A stretch of 20,103 nucleotides of DNA from a virus. Position numbers and translations under genes: made by a program. A model generated the notes under the pieces. That model made no database searches. It was not told the origin of the DNA and saw only the letters and a program-made list of their open reading frames with translations. Location of the stretch: positions 1-20,103 of the IMG/VR virus record IMGVR_UViG_3300045417_000040; one strand, given 5' to 3'. Position 1 is the first letter of the stretch. Each line of letters starts with the position of its first letter. Positions 1-8,017 of the stretch are shown here, one piece after another.

Positions 1-589
1 GCATAATAGGTGTATCAACTTTGAATACACTATTAAATCCTGTTGGGCCTACATATCTAAAACCTAAAATATAAATTACGTGTGAAGAATTCATATTACT
101 TGGGATGGTCCCACCATAAAAATTCAACACACCTGCTTGATAATCAAAGTTCCATTCACCTACACCTAAATTTCCATCAGCAAAAATTTGTTGATTAGAG
201 ATACTTGCTGTAGGATCTACAATGCCTGATTCACCATAAAATACTTTTACTCTATAAGAGTTTACAATATTTACACTGTCAAACTCTGGGGGTATCCAAT
301 CTGTTAAATTAGTTTTCCAAGTTGGATATACATTACTGACTTTTTGACTAGTTGTATCTGGTACACATTCAACTCTATTATTTTGAAAATAACTTTCAAC
401 AGTTCCTAATGTTGGATTAGCAGTCGTAGGAATTAAATAACTATTAAGCCAAATACGATCGCCTCTATTAAGACCAGGACTTGCTATTACCTCATTACTG
501 ACGCTTTTGTTTACAGGTGTATCAGTTTTAGTTACACCTGATAACTTTTTTAATAGTAAATCTACTTTAGTTTCAATTGATACTGCCAT
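1..589 (-). CDS. Virion structural (fibre/baseplate-type) protein, 5' part only
   Basis: The frame runs open from an ATG at 589 to the left edge, giving 196 residues without a stop. The start is supported by AGGATG about 6 bases before the ATG, just after the stop of the 911-aa fibre gene (12-bp gap), so the two are probably co-transcribed. The N-terminus (MAVSIETKVDLLLKKL) looks like a short amphipathic helix. Later there is a W-x-FDYQAGVLNFYGG block (about residues 150-165) followed by VIYILGFRYVGP; blocks of this kind recur in fibre or baseplate-associated virion proteins of aquatic T4-like phages, as I recall them. There are no signal peptide or membrane segments. The C-terminal part is missing, so the exact role (short fibre, whisker or wedge) cannot be set. 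Confidence 0.7.
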   Translation of the reverse strand, partial: MAVSIETKVDLLLKKLSGVTKTDTPVNKSVSNEVIASPGLNRGDRIWLNSYLIPTTANPTLGTVESYFQNNRVECVPDTTSQKVSNVYPTWKTNLTDWIPPEFDSVNIVNSYRVKVFYGESGIVDPTASISNQQIFADGNLGVGEWNFDYQAGVLNFYGGTIPSNMNSSHVIYILGFRYVGPTGFNSVFKVDTPIM

Positions 590-601
590 TATATCATCCT
601 A

Positions 602-3337
602 TTAAACTGTACTAGTACCTAATGTTAATCTTGTAATTCTCTGTCCTGAATTTAATCTAATTCTAACCCAAATTTCTTCACCATCTGCATTCGTTGAATT
701 TAATATACCAAAACTGCAATTATAAGTCAAAGTGCCTGTAGCACTAGGATTCATATTACCACCTAATGCACAACCATTGGCTAAACTATTATCAATCCTT
801 AAATCTAACCACTTATTTAAACTACTAACAGTCCCACCTACTCCAGGCATAGCACAATAAATTGCCGCTACACCAGTAGTTGTTGCATATGTTAAACTAA
901 ACTTACTAACTCCTGATCTTGTAAATCTAAATGTAAAATACTGAGGTTCTGTTGCGCTACGCCCACTTAGATTTGGGCCAGCTGGTAGATAACCTATAGA
1001 ATAATTTGTTCTGTCATGCTTCAAACTGTTGACACCTGGCGATGTTCCTACTACAATTGCATCAGTGACTAACAATGTACTATTTTGACTATTAAACAAT
1101 TCACTACCTGCTGTAAATACTGGAGTATCCTGACCAGCAACACCAGCATCTGGATTTACACATCTTCTTGCGCCAGCTGTACTTCCACCTACTGCTGATG
1201 TAAAAGCAATATTAGTTTCTTCTAGAAAATTTGCACTACCATTTGTTCCAGTTTTATATAAAATTATAGCATTAAGTGGTGGCAATGTACTTGTAACTTC
1301 ACTTGAGTAACTATTATCTACCCTAAATTCTGGAACTGTAGTTAATGTAGTCCAAGCACCAAAGCCTGTTATTACATTAAATGTAAAATCTGTATTATTA
1401 GGACCTACACCATTAGAAACTGTAGTAGTTGGTTCCAAATATGTATAGGCTAAATCCGCATAAGTTTTACTACCTGCAGTTTGCCATGGTCCATTATCAT
1501 TTGTTCTAATTAATGGATAATTAACTGAATCATGACCAGTCTCACCGCCATTCCAAGTTAAAATAAAACTACACTGGTACTTGGTACTACTATTATAATG
1601 TGGTATAGTGCTTGAATAATTAAGACTTTGTGTTTTTAAATTAAAAACTAGAGAACTAAAAACTGGGGTAAGAGTTGGACTGCTATCATAATACCAAATA
1701 CCACTATTAGTTCCTGTATCAGTTGTCAATGTGAATGGGGTTTGACCTGCATCACTATGAATAATTTGTACAGTGTTCCATCCTGCTGGAGTATTAATAC
1801 CATTAACCTGATAATCAACCACTTCGTGGAATCCTGGAGTAGTTAATGGATAAGCTACATTATTGCTTAGGTACAGATTAGTATCTAACAGTGTATAATC
1901 TCCTGTATCATCAATTGAACTAAAAGTCATTGAACCTGTAGCAGTACTTGTGGCAACAAAAGGAGCTCCAATACTTCCAGTGGCAACATTATAAATAGAT
2001 ATTTTCATAACCTTACTACTAATAGCAGTAATGATATATGTTTGATTATTCTGTAAACCACCAAATGGAATTTGTGCATCAGCTGTTCTAATCAAATAAC
2101 CAACAATTAAAACACCTGCACTTGGTTGAGTATACTTAACTTCCTGACTGCCATTTGTTGTACCTGTGAATACTGTTGTTATAATCTGCGTACTATTTCC
2201 ATAAGTCAGTAACTTAGTAACCGTGGTTGCTTGATTTCTTTTTACAGTGATTGTGCCTCTATTACCTGGTCCTGTTGAAGGTAATGGATTAGTAATAAAA
2301 TTACTATTTCTTGAAACTAAAATCTGTGTACCTCTGCTAGGAGCGGTAATAGGATTATTATTCAATAATTGATTAGCAGCAGGCAAATTTATAATTCTTA
2401 TTTCTAAATTTGCTATAGGTAATTGTTGTCCATTTGGAAAACTTGGGGGTGATGGAGGTACCAATAAAGTCAATGTTAGATTTAATTGAGCAACTCCATC
2501 TGTAAGACTAGTTTGTGGTGTCATTCCTACTGCACCATCCAGTATACCATATTCTGGATCTCCTAATAGGATATAATTTGCATTATCTGTAGCAATATCA
2601 CCTAATACGTTTAGGTCTTGATGTACTCTAGTATCATTGACCAATTCGATAAGCCCATTACCGTTTGAACTTAGAGCCAAATGACCATCTGTTACGTTAT
2701 TATTAATTTTGGTATAGTTATCACCAGTGATACCTGTAAAAATTTTTGCTGGAAGAGTTCCAGATCCTGGTATACTAGTTTGTGCAAAATCATATCCATC
2801 TAATAATTCTGGATCTCCTAATCTTAAATCATCAACAAATACTCTACGCCAAGCCTTTGTATCTTTGCCTAAATCATAAGTTTGATGTATATTTGGAATT
2901 ATATTACTATTGATATCTGCTTGAAAAATAATATCATCTGTGTCAGCATCACCTAGTGTTAAACTACCATCTGCTGTAATGTTTCCTGTTGCATGTAGAT
3001 TTCCTTCTACTTTTACATTATTAGTAATTAAGATGCCATCATTACTGGTAGCGGCTCTTAATACTAGATCACCTATGGAGCTTCTTATATAATTGTCGTT
3101 TATTTCAACGTTATCACTAGTAAACATCTCTGTTTCAATTTCATTGATCCAGGCTTTACCGTTTACGTCTAATGCACTATTTGGTTTTGGAGCATTTGTT
3201 TTTATACCAATTCTATGTTCCGCAGCATTATTACTGTTGACAAATAAAAATAACAAATCATTCTCAAATTTCAAATTTACTCTATCTCTGAGTAAATTGT
3301 CCTTTAAGAGCTGACCGGATATACGACCAATGGCCAT
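602..3337 (-). CDS. Large tail-fibre-like virion protein (911 aa)
   Basis: A GAGGAG ribosome site at 3343-3348, five bases before the ATG, fixes the start. Residues about 108-126 carry the glycine-punctuated block VEGNLHATGNITADGSLTLG, and about 155-171 a YDLG...WRRVFVDDL block. Both are typical of beta-structured fibre proteins of aquatic T4-like phages. The rest (about 280-911) is rich in Thr, Ser, Asn and Gly and poor in charge and predicted helix, as expected for a trimeric beta-rich fibre or adhesin. No chaperone domain, collagen-like repeat or enzymatic motif is obvious. It follows a late-type promoter and a 137-bp leader with two hairpins. It probably forms a fibre or an exposed baseplate/head appendage that contacts the host. 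The family-level role is fairly clear; the exact location is not. Confidence 0.7.
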   Translation of the reverse strand: MAIGRISGQLLKDNLLRDRVNLKFENDLLFLFVNSNNAAEHRIGIKTNAPKPNSALDVNGKAWINEIETEMFTSDNVEINDNYIRSSIGDLVLRAATSNDGILITNNVKVEGNLHATGNITADGSLTLGDADTDDIIFQADINSNIIPNIHQTYDLGKDTKAWRRVFVDDLRLGDPELLDGYDFAQTSIPGSGTLPAKIFTGITGDNYTKINNNVTDGHLALSSNGNGLIELVNDTRVHQDLNVLGDIATDNANYILLGDPEYGILDGAVGMTPQTSLTDGVAQLNLTLTLLVPPSPPSFPNGQQLPIANLEIRIINLPAANQLLNNNPITAPSRGTQILVSRNSNFITNPLPSTGPGNRGTITVKRNQATTVTKLLTYGNSTQIITTVFTGTTNGSQEVKYTQPSAGVLIVGYLIRTADAQIPFGGLQNNQTYIITAISSKVMKISIYNVATGSIGAPFVATSTATGSMTFSSIDDTGDYTLLDTNLYLSNNVAYPLTTPGFHEVVDYQVNGINTPAGWNTVQIIHSDAGQTPFTLTTDTGTNSGIWYYDSSPTLTPVFSSLVFNLKTQSLNYSSTIPHYNSSTKYQCSFILTWNGGETGHDSVNYPLIRTNDNGPWQTAGSKTYADLAYTYLEPTTTVSNGVGPNNTDFTFNVITGFGAWTTLTTVPEFRVDNSYSSEVTSTLPPLNAIILYKTGTNGSANFLEETNIAFTSAVGGSTAGARRCVNPDAGVAGQDTPVFTAGSELFNSQNSTLLVTDAIVVGTSPGVNSLKHDRTNYSIGYLPAGPNLSGRSATEPQYFTFRFTRSGVSKFSLTYATTTGVAAIYCAMPGVGGTVSSLNKWLDLRIDNSLANGCALGGNMNPSATGTLTYNCSFGILNSTNADGEEIWVRIRLNSGQRITRLTLGTSTV

Positions 3338-3352
3338 TTGCGCTCCTCAACC

Positions 3353-3365
3353 CCGTGTTTCACGG
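3353..3365 (-). other. Leader hairpin next to the ribosome site of the 911-aa gene
   Basis: Read on the minus strand this is CCGTG-AAA-CACGG, a perfect 5-bp stem with a 3-base loop. It ends 4 bases before the GAGGAG ribosome site. It is more GC-rich than its surroundings and has no following U-run, so it is not a terminator. It may keep the ribosome site open or affect initiation. Confidence 0.4.
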
Positions 3366-3419
3366 TTAACCAAATTCACATCCTTTTCAGGCTCTTTGCT
3401 GGTTTACCACAGTTTGATA

Positions 3420-3445
3420 GAACAATTAAGTTGTCTTAGTTGTTC
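3420..3445 (-). other. Potential 5'-terminal mRNA stem-loop
   Basis: On the minus strand GAACAA pairs perfectly with TTGTTC, enclosing 14 bases that contain a further AAG/CTT pairing. The stem begins about 6-7 bases after the GATAAATA box at 3452-3459. A T4-type late transcript would therefore start almost exactly at the first base of the stem. A 5'-terminal hairpin of this kind commonly stabilises mRNA. It is a DNA-level observation only. Confidence 0.4.
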
Positions 3446-3451
3446 AAAAAA

Positions 3452-3459
3452 TATTTATC
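3452..3459 (-). promoter_or_regulatory. T4-type late promoter box (GATAAATA)
   Basis: Minus-strand GATAAATA differs from the T4 late consensus TATAAATA only at the first base, and lies in the 137-bp gap before the 911-aa gene. The same variant occurs before the tape-measure gene at 18836-18843, which supports it being a genuine form in this phage. T4 late promoters need no -35 element, and none is seen. Confidence 0.6.
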
Positions 3460-3474
3460 AATTTCTAAAAAATA

Positions 3475-4101
3475 TTAATCAAATCCGTGAATTACTGTGA
3501 TATTTTTGCCTACGGGTGGGGGCTCATTAAATTGTAGGTAAACGCCTGTAAGATAAGGTGGGTTATAGCCTTGAAAATCTGTACTTTCTATAAGAGAATA
3601 ATTAGTTCCTGGAATTTGTGGAACATTTTCTACATACACAAATATACTACGTTCTGTAAATGGTGGTTGATCTTGTGGCCCCAATAATGGGCCAAAATAA
3701 ATTTCTGTACCATCTACATAAGTTTTACTGTTATCAATGCCCACTAGTGGAGGGGGAGTGAATGTTTGCTGTACTATATTAGCAGGTTCCTTAGCACGTA
3801 ATTGTAACCACTTTGCATTACTATAAATTTCCAAAGCATTTAGACTGGTGTTATATCTTAATAATCCATTAATATCATAAGGAATTAAGGGTCTTTCATT
3901 CTCTGGAGTACCTGGTGTAAAAGCAGGATCACCAGTACCTGTAGGAATTCTAAGAGCTCTAAGAATAGGTAGACCTGCTGGACGTGGTTGCCCTGGACTA
4001 GGATTTGGTATATCCATAATAATCTGACCATCTGTACGATAAGTTAATTCAGTGGCTTTAGCCTGCTGTTTGTTTAATCTTAAAGTACGATAAAATTTCA
4101 T
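3475..4101 (-). CDS. Virion structural protein, 208 aa, function unknown
   Basis: The start codon overlaps the stop of the upstream 112-aa gene by one base (TAATG), so translation is probably coupled. The N-terminal half is proline-rich and contains an L-R-Y-N-T-S-L-N-A-L-E-I-Y segment followed by W-L-Q-L (about residues 80-100). This NGLLRYN...LEIY...W pattern is common in phage fibre and head-fibre proteins, where model-derived values are displayed on beta strands. The C-terminus is also beta-rich and ends NITVIHGFD. It is the last gene of the 131-379-112-208 aa cluster and precedes a new promoter. It is probably an exposed virion component. There are no catalytic motifs, membrane helices or cysteines. 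Confidence 0.55.
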   Translation of the reverse strand: MKFYRTLRLNKQQAKATELTYRTDGQIIMDIPNPSPGQPRPAGLPILRALRIPTGTGDPAFTPGTPENERPLIPYDINGLLRYNTSLNALEIYSNAKWLQLRAKEPANIVQQTFTPPPLVGIDNSKTYVDGTEIYFGPLLGPQDQPPFTERSIFVYVENVPQIPGTNYSLIESTDFQGYNPPYLTGVYLQFNEPPPVGKNITVIHGFD

Positions 4102-4439
4102 TAGGCTACCCTTACAATGCTTAATACAACACTCATATCAGTATTTGTTGCTGCTGCAAAGATACTATCTCCATTATCTAAAATAACCTTTTCTGTGTCA
4201 AGAGCAAACGTGTCTAATCCTTGAATATTTAAATTTTTAAAAATAGTATTACTATTTGTAGGACTTGATCCGTTTGGTACAAGATATAGTGTTAAGTTAG
4301 TTGGGTTATTGCTGAGATTACAAAAAAACATGCTGGTAACGGCGTAACTTGTTCCAGGATAGTCATCTCTAAATCCTGGACCGTTCACTTCAAATATCAA
4401 AGTAGCAGTCTGTCCAACTGAAGAACTTAGTAACGCCAT
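4101..4439 (-). CDS. Small beta-rich virion-type protein, 112 aa
   Basis: The ATG at 4439 is preceded by AAGGAA at a normal distance. The protein is small, mostly short alternating hydrophobic/polar segments (TATLIFEVN, LTLYLVPNG, SVVLSIVRVA), suggesting a compact beta sandwich with no catalytic signature. It lies 9 bp after the 379-aa fibre-like gene and its stop overlaps the start of the 208-aa gene, so it belongs to the same late cluster. I do not recognise the family. By context it may be a decoration or fibre-associated protein. Confidence 0.5.
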   Translation of the reverse strand: MALLSSSVGQTATLIFEVNGPGFRDDYPGTSYAVTSMFFCNLSNNPTNLTLYLVPNGSSPTNSNTIFKNLNIQGLDTFALDTEKVILDNGDSIFAAATNTDMSVVLSIVRVA

Positions 4440-4448
4440 GAATATTCC

Positions 4449-5588
4449 TTAAAATATTAATCCATAAACTAGTGCCTTAGCAGCACTACAAATTTCACCG
4501 CTGGTTACTGTATTAGAAAAATAAATCCCAGTTCCACCTGCACCTTGGTCGATTCTACTATATATTGTATTTGTATTTGAAACAGGAAGGGGATTAGGTG
4601 CAGTTACCTGTAAATTTTCAATTTCTAATTTATTTTTTAATTTTACTAATCCATCTTCAGGGTTTAAAACTAATGGTCCATTGTCAGTTTCTATATAACT
4701 ATATTTTGTATCTATAGTATTTCCAGGTGGCGGTTCATTTACATATAATTTTAAATGTGGTTTAGATCCACCAATTGGTGAATTATCCCCTACAAATAAT
4801 CCTTTACGATTAAAATTACCAACCTGAAAAACTTGTCTGGCCGCCCCTAAAGTACCATTTGGTCCAGGCGGCCCTAAAGCCACAGTAAAAAATACACCTG
4901 TGCTTAAATCACCAGCCAAAGCATCCCTAGCCTCAACACCAGTTTTTGTATCAAATACAGCATCATCTTCATCTTGATAATATCTACTAATTTTTTCAAT
5001 AATAGCTGAACCTGCTTCAGCTCTAACATATGATTTTATATATTTTAAATTAGGTATATCATCATTATCGCTTAAACGCTCTTCATATGGTGTTGCACCT
5101 GAAGTCCTAATTGATATTTTTCCTGCGTCTCCAGTGTTAAAATGCAAATCACTATTAAGTGTTTGAATAAAATTGGTAGTTATACCAACTAATTGATTAT
5201 TATCAACTCTCTTAAAAACAAATGCTCCGATATTAAGATTGACATTGTTAGGTGGAAAATAACTTAAACTATCATCATATACAAATCTTAGATGTGGAGT
5301 ATCTGGATCACCATCCGACTCTTGGCCTCTTTGAATTTCAATACCAGCCTGACCGTTTACTATACCTGGAAAAGTAGCTGCTGCTACAGTATTTGCTTTA
5401 TTAATTATAACTATATTATCTTCAACTTCTAAAACACTTGTTTGTATTTTTGTACTATCACCTTCCACAATAAGATCACCAGTAATTTTAACTTTGCCTA
5501 TTCCAAGACCAGTATCTAACTTGATCTCGCTACCTGGCTCAGTTATAATCTTGTAACCACCTTGTGAAATACGTAGTACTTTTGACAT
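4449..5588 (-). CDS. Fibre-like virion protein, 379 aa
   Basis: Residues about 33-64 contain KITGDLIVEGDSTKI followed by LEVEDNIVIINK, a module widely seen near the N-terminus of fibre and other structural proteins in aquatic T4-like phages. The remainder is beta-rich, with HLRFVYDD, HLKLYVNE and VLNPEDGLVKLKNKLEI segments, and ends with a short hydrophobic tail (ALVYGLIF). The start is one base after the stop of the upstream 131-aa gene (TAATATG) and lacks a strong ribosome site, so translation is probably coupled. The shared module with the 911-aa protein suggests both are appendage components. Its location on head, neck or baseplate is not decided by sequence. Confidence 0.6.
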   Translation of the reverse strand: MSKVLRISQGGYKIITEPGSEIKLDTGLGIGKVKITGDLIVEGDSTKIQTSVLEVEDNIVIINKANTVAAATFPGIVNGQAGIEIQRGQESDGDPDTPHLRFVYDDSLSYFPPNNVNLNIGAFVFKRVDNNQLVGITTNFIQTLNSDLHFNTGDAGKISIRTSGATPYEERLSDNDDIPNLKYIKSYVRAEAGSAIIEKISRYYQDEDDAVFDTKTGVEARDALAGDLSTGVFFTVALGPPGPNGTLGAARQVFQVGNFNRKGLFVGDNSPIGGSKPHLKLYVNEPPPGNTIDTKYSYIETDNGPLVLNPEDGLVKLKNKLEIENLQVTAPNPLPVSNTNTIYSRIDQGAGGTGIYFSNTVTSGEICSAAKALVYGLIF

Positions 5589-5589
5589 A

Positions 5590-5985
5590 TTATACTGGAA
5601 TTAAAACGAGTGTGTCACCACTGCTATCTTCAAAGTTACTTAAGTACCATTTATAACGATTGCCTTCAAAATCAGTAGCAATACGTTTAGTCAATTTAGC
5701 AATAGAAATATTACCGGGTGTCACGCCTTGTATACTACCTAAAATAACAATATCACCATCTTTATTAACACTTGGAGCTAAAATACCTAATTGCATTGTT
5801 GATCCATCACGACTAACAATATAAGTTTTTGCACCACGCTGTTTTACTAAAAAATAATCAGTATTTGTAACATCTTGAAATCTACCACTTACCCTAATTC
5901 CTGCACTTTTATCACCGGGTGTGTTAGTTCCAAATGTTCCAAGGACTCTAACACCATTTACATCTTTAGTTAATGGACGACCCAT
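5590..5985 (-). CDS. Small virion-type protein, 131 aa, first gene of a late cluster
   Basis: The ATG at 5985 follows a good AAGGAG site and a perfect TATAAATA late box at 6051-6058. The N-terminus MGRPLTKDVNG resembles the start of small structural proteins that I recall near the capsid genes of aquatic T4-like phages. The body is beta-rich, with ADYF-like and KTYIVSRDGSTMQLGIL segments and a basic stretch (AKLTKR) before the tryptophan-containing C-terminus (NRYKWYLSNFEDSSGDTLVLIPV region). There are no enzyme motifs, cysteines or membrane segments. A head decoration or fibre-base protein is plausible, but this is inference from position. Confidence 0.5.
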   Translation of the reverse strand: MGRPLTKDVNGVRVLGTFGTNTPGDKSAGIRVSGRFQDVTNTDYFLVKQRGAKTYIVSRDGSTMQLGILAPSVNKDGDIVILGSIQGVTPGNISIAKLTKRIATDFEGNRYKWYLSNFEDSSGDTLVLIPV

Positions 5986-6014
5986 TGTTTTTCTCCTTAT
6001 TGACGTTCTAAGTC

Positions 6015-6034
6015 TACGCTGCGGGTACGGCGTA
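6015..6034 (-). other. GC-rich inverted repeat in the leader of the 131-aa gene
   Basis: TACGC and GCGTA flank a 10-base GC-rich loop, between the late box at 6051-6058 and the gene start at 5985. It is flanked by a direct repeat TAAGTCT (6009-6015 and 6033-6039). There is no U-run, so it is not a simple terminator. It may be leader structure. Confidence 0.25.
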
Positions 6035-6050
6035 AGTCTTTTTGACTAAC

Positions 6051-6058
6051 TATTTATA
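6051..6058 (-). promoter_or_regulatory. T4-type late promoter (TATAAATA)
   Basis: A perfect match on the minus strand to the T4 late promoter consensus TATAAATA, in the 79-bp gap between the glycosyltransferase-like gene and the 131-aa gene. It lies about 65 bases before the start codon and would drive the 131-379-112-208 aa cluster. No -35 box is needed for this promoter class, which uses a phage sigma-like factor and sliding clamp. Confidence 0.75.
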
Positions 6059-6064
6059 TAAATT

Positions 6065-6742
6065 TTACTTTTTAAATTCTGGATCTTTACCATCAGTGTG
6101 TTTGATAGTTGGTGGGTGACCTCTTGGGCCATATATAGCACCTCTAATAGGACTGGCTGTTAAATATTCTTCAAGTCCATATTCACCACCAAATCTTATA
6201 TAGTGAGTGTGTTGTGCTGCTTCATCTAACCAACGCTGTCTATTGATGATATGAGGATTGTTACTTACCTGTTTAACCATAGCGTAGGGAAATACACTGC
6301 CTTCATAATCTTCCCATTCTATATCATGTCCAAAACTGGCGTGTGCATCAGGTTCATTGGCCGGTTTTCTATTAAACCTAAGATGTAAAATATTATCTTT
6401 ACGCATACCATCTAAAATTTGATCCAATTTATGAAATATACGATTAGCATAAAATTCCCAGTCGTGTTCTAACATAAATAAAAATTCTGTATCGCACCCT
6501 CTTACCGCTTGATGATACCCATGACTTAGTCCACCTACCTCTGTATTAACAATAGGAAATAACTTACGCAAAGCTTCAATATATTCTTCACAACGTTCTT
6601 TATTTGGATTACGATCACACCATACTGTTACTGGCATATCTTTTTTCCAAGTTTCTTTAAAGCTACGATATGTATTTTCTATGTGCCAAGTGTCTGGTGC
6701 ATGTATTGTGCTGTTTGTAAAAATATGCAACTCTATATCCAT
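6065..6742 (-). CDS. Glycosyltransferase-like protein (GT-A type), 225 aa
   Basis: I chose the ATG at 6742 (MDIELHIFTNS). AGGA lies about 8 bases upstream, whereas the longer GTG-start reading would begin inside the terminator stem at 6776-6801. The protein has a beta-alpha N-terminus (IELHIFTNS, PVTVWCDRNP), then a helix with H-Q-A-V, and FLFMLEHDWEF at about residues 88-97. The EHDW core sits where nucleotide-sugar glycosyltransferases of the GT-A fold carry the acidic metal-binding DxD-type motif. A region rich in His, Trp and Asn follows. No membrane anchor is present. It lies just after the capsid gene, so it may modify a virion or host surface glycan. The substrate is unknown, and the GT assignment rests on motif position and fold impression. 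Confidence 0.5.
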   Translation of the reverse strand: MDIELHIFTNSTIHAPDTWHIENTYRSFKETWKKDMPVTVWCDRNPNKERCEEYIEALRKLFPIVNTEVGGLSHGYHQAVRGCDTEFLFMLEHDWEFYANRIFHKLDQILDGMRKDNILHLRFNRKPANEPDAHASFGHDIEWEDYEGSVFPYAMVKQVSNNPHIINRQRWLDEAAQHTHYIRFGGEYGLEEYLTASPIRGAIYGPRGHPPTIKHTDGKDPEFKK

Positions 6743-6775
6743 ATAGATTCCTAAAAAAGTAAGCATATTTAATAG

Positions 6776-6801
6776 AAAAGGCACCTTTAACGGTGCCTTT
6801 T
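6776..6801 (-). terminator. Intrinsic terminator after the major capsid gene
   Basis: Minus strand AAAAGGCACC pairs with GGTGCCTTTT across a 6-base loop (GTTAAA): a perfect 10-bp stem ending in a T-run. It lies about 25 bases after the capsid stop codon. Because it is A-rich on one side and T-rich on the other it could act in both directions. It separates the head operon from the glycosyltransferase and fibre genes. Confidence 0.85.
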
Positions 6802-6826
6802 AATATAACATAAGTTCCTGTTTAGA

Positions 6827-8005
6827 TTAGCTAAACTTGACGTTAGGACGATTAATTCCTACCTTGCCAAGATAATCTGCTGCATTACCAAGAGAACTTG
6901 CTGTATTTGTCAACTCTACATAACCATAACGTGTCATAAATGATACGACTGGTTCAAAAGTTGATGGATCTAGAACAACACCACTGCTCATCAATGGAAT
7001 GTATGGACAATAAAATGCAGCAGCATCACTTTCGCTACTACCTTTGTATCCAACAATAATTGGATCTGCATCACTTGCATATGTATTTACATATACTTTC
7101 ATTGCGCCGTTTAATGTACCAACAAACTTGGTGTTAGTTGGTGCTTCAAATGTACCTTCTGTTGTACGAGCAAATGCACTTGTTGTTGCGCTTTGTAGAA
7201 TAGTCAATGTTAGTGGACTTACTACTGCCCAATTAGCAGCACCACGACGTGTGCGTTGAGCAATAATATTAGCAACACGGTTAATTAGCACTGCCAATGC
7301 AGCATGTTCGTCACCAACAAATGTAGCTGTACCACTTACAGTAGCTTGATCAAATGTTACTAAAGCGTTGCCAGCCAATGAAGAAAGACTTGCTAAAATT
7401 TCTTGATCAATTTCAGCAGTAATTTCTTGCGCAAGAGCAGCCATGATTTCTGCTTCTATGTCAATACCTTGTTGAGCTTGTGCATCTTGTGCAGCCTCAA
7501 ATGTCCAGCGAGCGCTTAACTTACGAGTTTTAGCTTCAACTGTTTGCTTGAGGATCTGAATGCTCATTCTACGACCAGCAACACCTTCCATGGTAGCTGT
7601 ACTTGCAGCCTTACCGTTGTTAGCACCGGAATACTGCTCAGCAATTTTGAATGGACTTAGTGCTTCTTCACCAGCTGTTGTTCCAACAACGTCACCGTTA
7701 GCGCCAACTGAATCAGCGTACCGTACACGTAAAGTATGAATTTGACCAACTGGTCCAGTTAGTGGTTGTACACCAACCAACTCGTTAGCAATAACGGTTG
7801 GCATAACACGACGGATCACTGGAAGGATCACGCGGTTTAATGTTGCGACGTTGCCAGCAGAAGTAGTACCAGCGCTTGCTGTTTCTGCGAGATACCTACG
7901 AGTATTCTCAAGAGTTACACCCATCACTGATTTTTTTGTGCCTTGGAGGCCTTCAAGTAAAGCCTCTTTTGTCTCCTGCCAACGATTTGTTAGTAGTTGT
8001 GACAT
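6827..8005 (-). CDS. 23: Major capsid protein (T4 gp23-like), 392 aa
   Basis: It forms the hexamers of the phage head. Alignment by eye with T4 gp23 shows the same ordered landmarks: GVQPLTGPVGQI (T4 GVQPMNSPTGQV), VEAKTRKLSARWTFEAAQD (T4 IEAKSRQLKAAYSIELAQD), EITAEIDQEIL, VGYKGSSESDAA and SFMTRYGY near the end. The true start is MSQLLTN at 8005, preceded by AAGGAGA with 5-base spacing; a further upstream in-frame ATG lies inside the gp22 gene and has no such site. At 392 aa it is shorter than T4 gp23 (521 aa). YLAE-TASAG at residues 38-46 matches the L-x-E prohead-protease cleavage rule and the T4 cleavage position in layout, so the first 41 residues are probably removed. It is the last gene of the head cluster, followed by a terminator. 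Confidence 0.95.
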   Translation of the reverse strand: MSQLLTNRWQETKEALLEGLQGTKKSVMGVTLENTRRYLAETASAGTTSAGNVATLNRVILPVIRRVMPTVIANELVGVQPLTGPVGQIHTLRVRYADSVGANGDVVGTTAGEEALSPFKIAEQYSGANNGKAASTATMEGVAGRRMSIQILKQTVEAKTRKLSARWTFEAAQDAQAQQGIDIEAEIMAALAQEITAEIDQEILASLSSLAGNALVTFDQATVSGTATFVGDEHAALAVLINRVANIIAQRTRRGAANWAVVSPLTLTILQSATTSAFARTTEGTFEAPTNTKFVGTLNGAMKVYVNTYASDADPIIVGYKGSSESDAAAFYCPYIPLMSSGVVLDPSTFEPVVSFMTRYGYVELTNTASSLGNAADYLGKVGINRPNVKFS

Positions 8006-8010
8006 TTTAA

Positions 8011-8017
8011 TCTCCTT
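8011..8017 (-). promoter_or_regulatory. Strong ribosome site of the major capsid gene
   Basis: AAGGAGA on the minus strand, 5 bases before the ATG at 8005, overlaps the TAA stop of the scaffold gene (8016-8018). It decides the capsid start and may couple capsid translation to scaffold translation. Confidence 0.8.

Noticed and set aside
6743-6784. Longer glycosyltransferase-like reading from a GTG at 6784
   Set aside because: That GTG lies inside the terminator stem, and the ATG at 6742 has a better ribosome site.
7084-7091. TGTAAATA on the minus strand inside the capsid gene
   Set aside because: It is within conserved capsid coding sequence, with no downstream gene start nearby. It shows that this variant occurs by chance.
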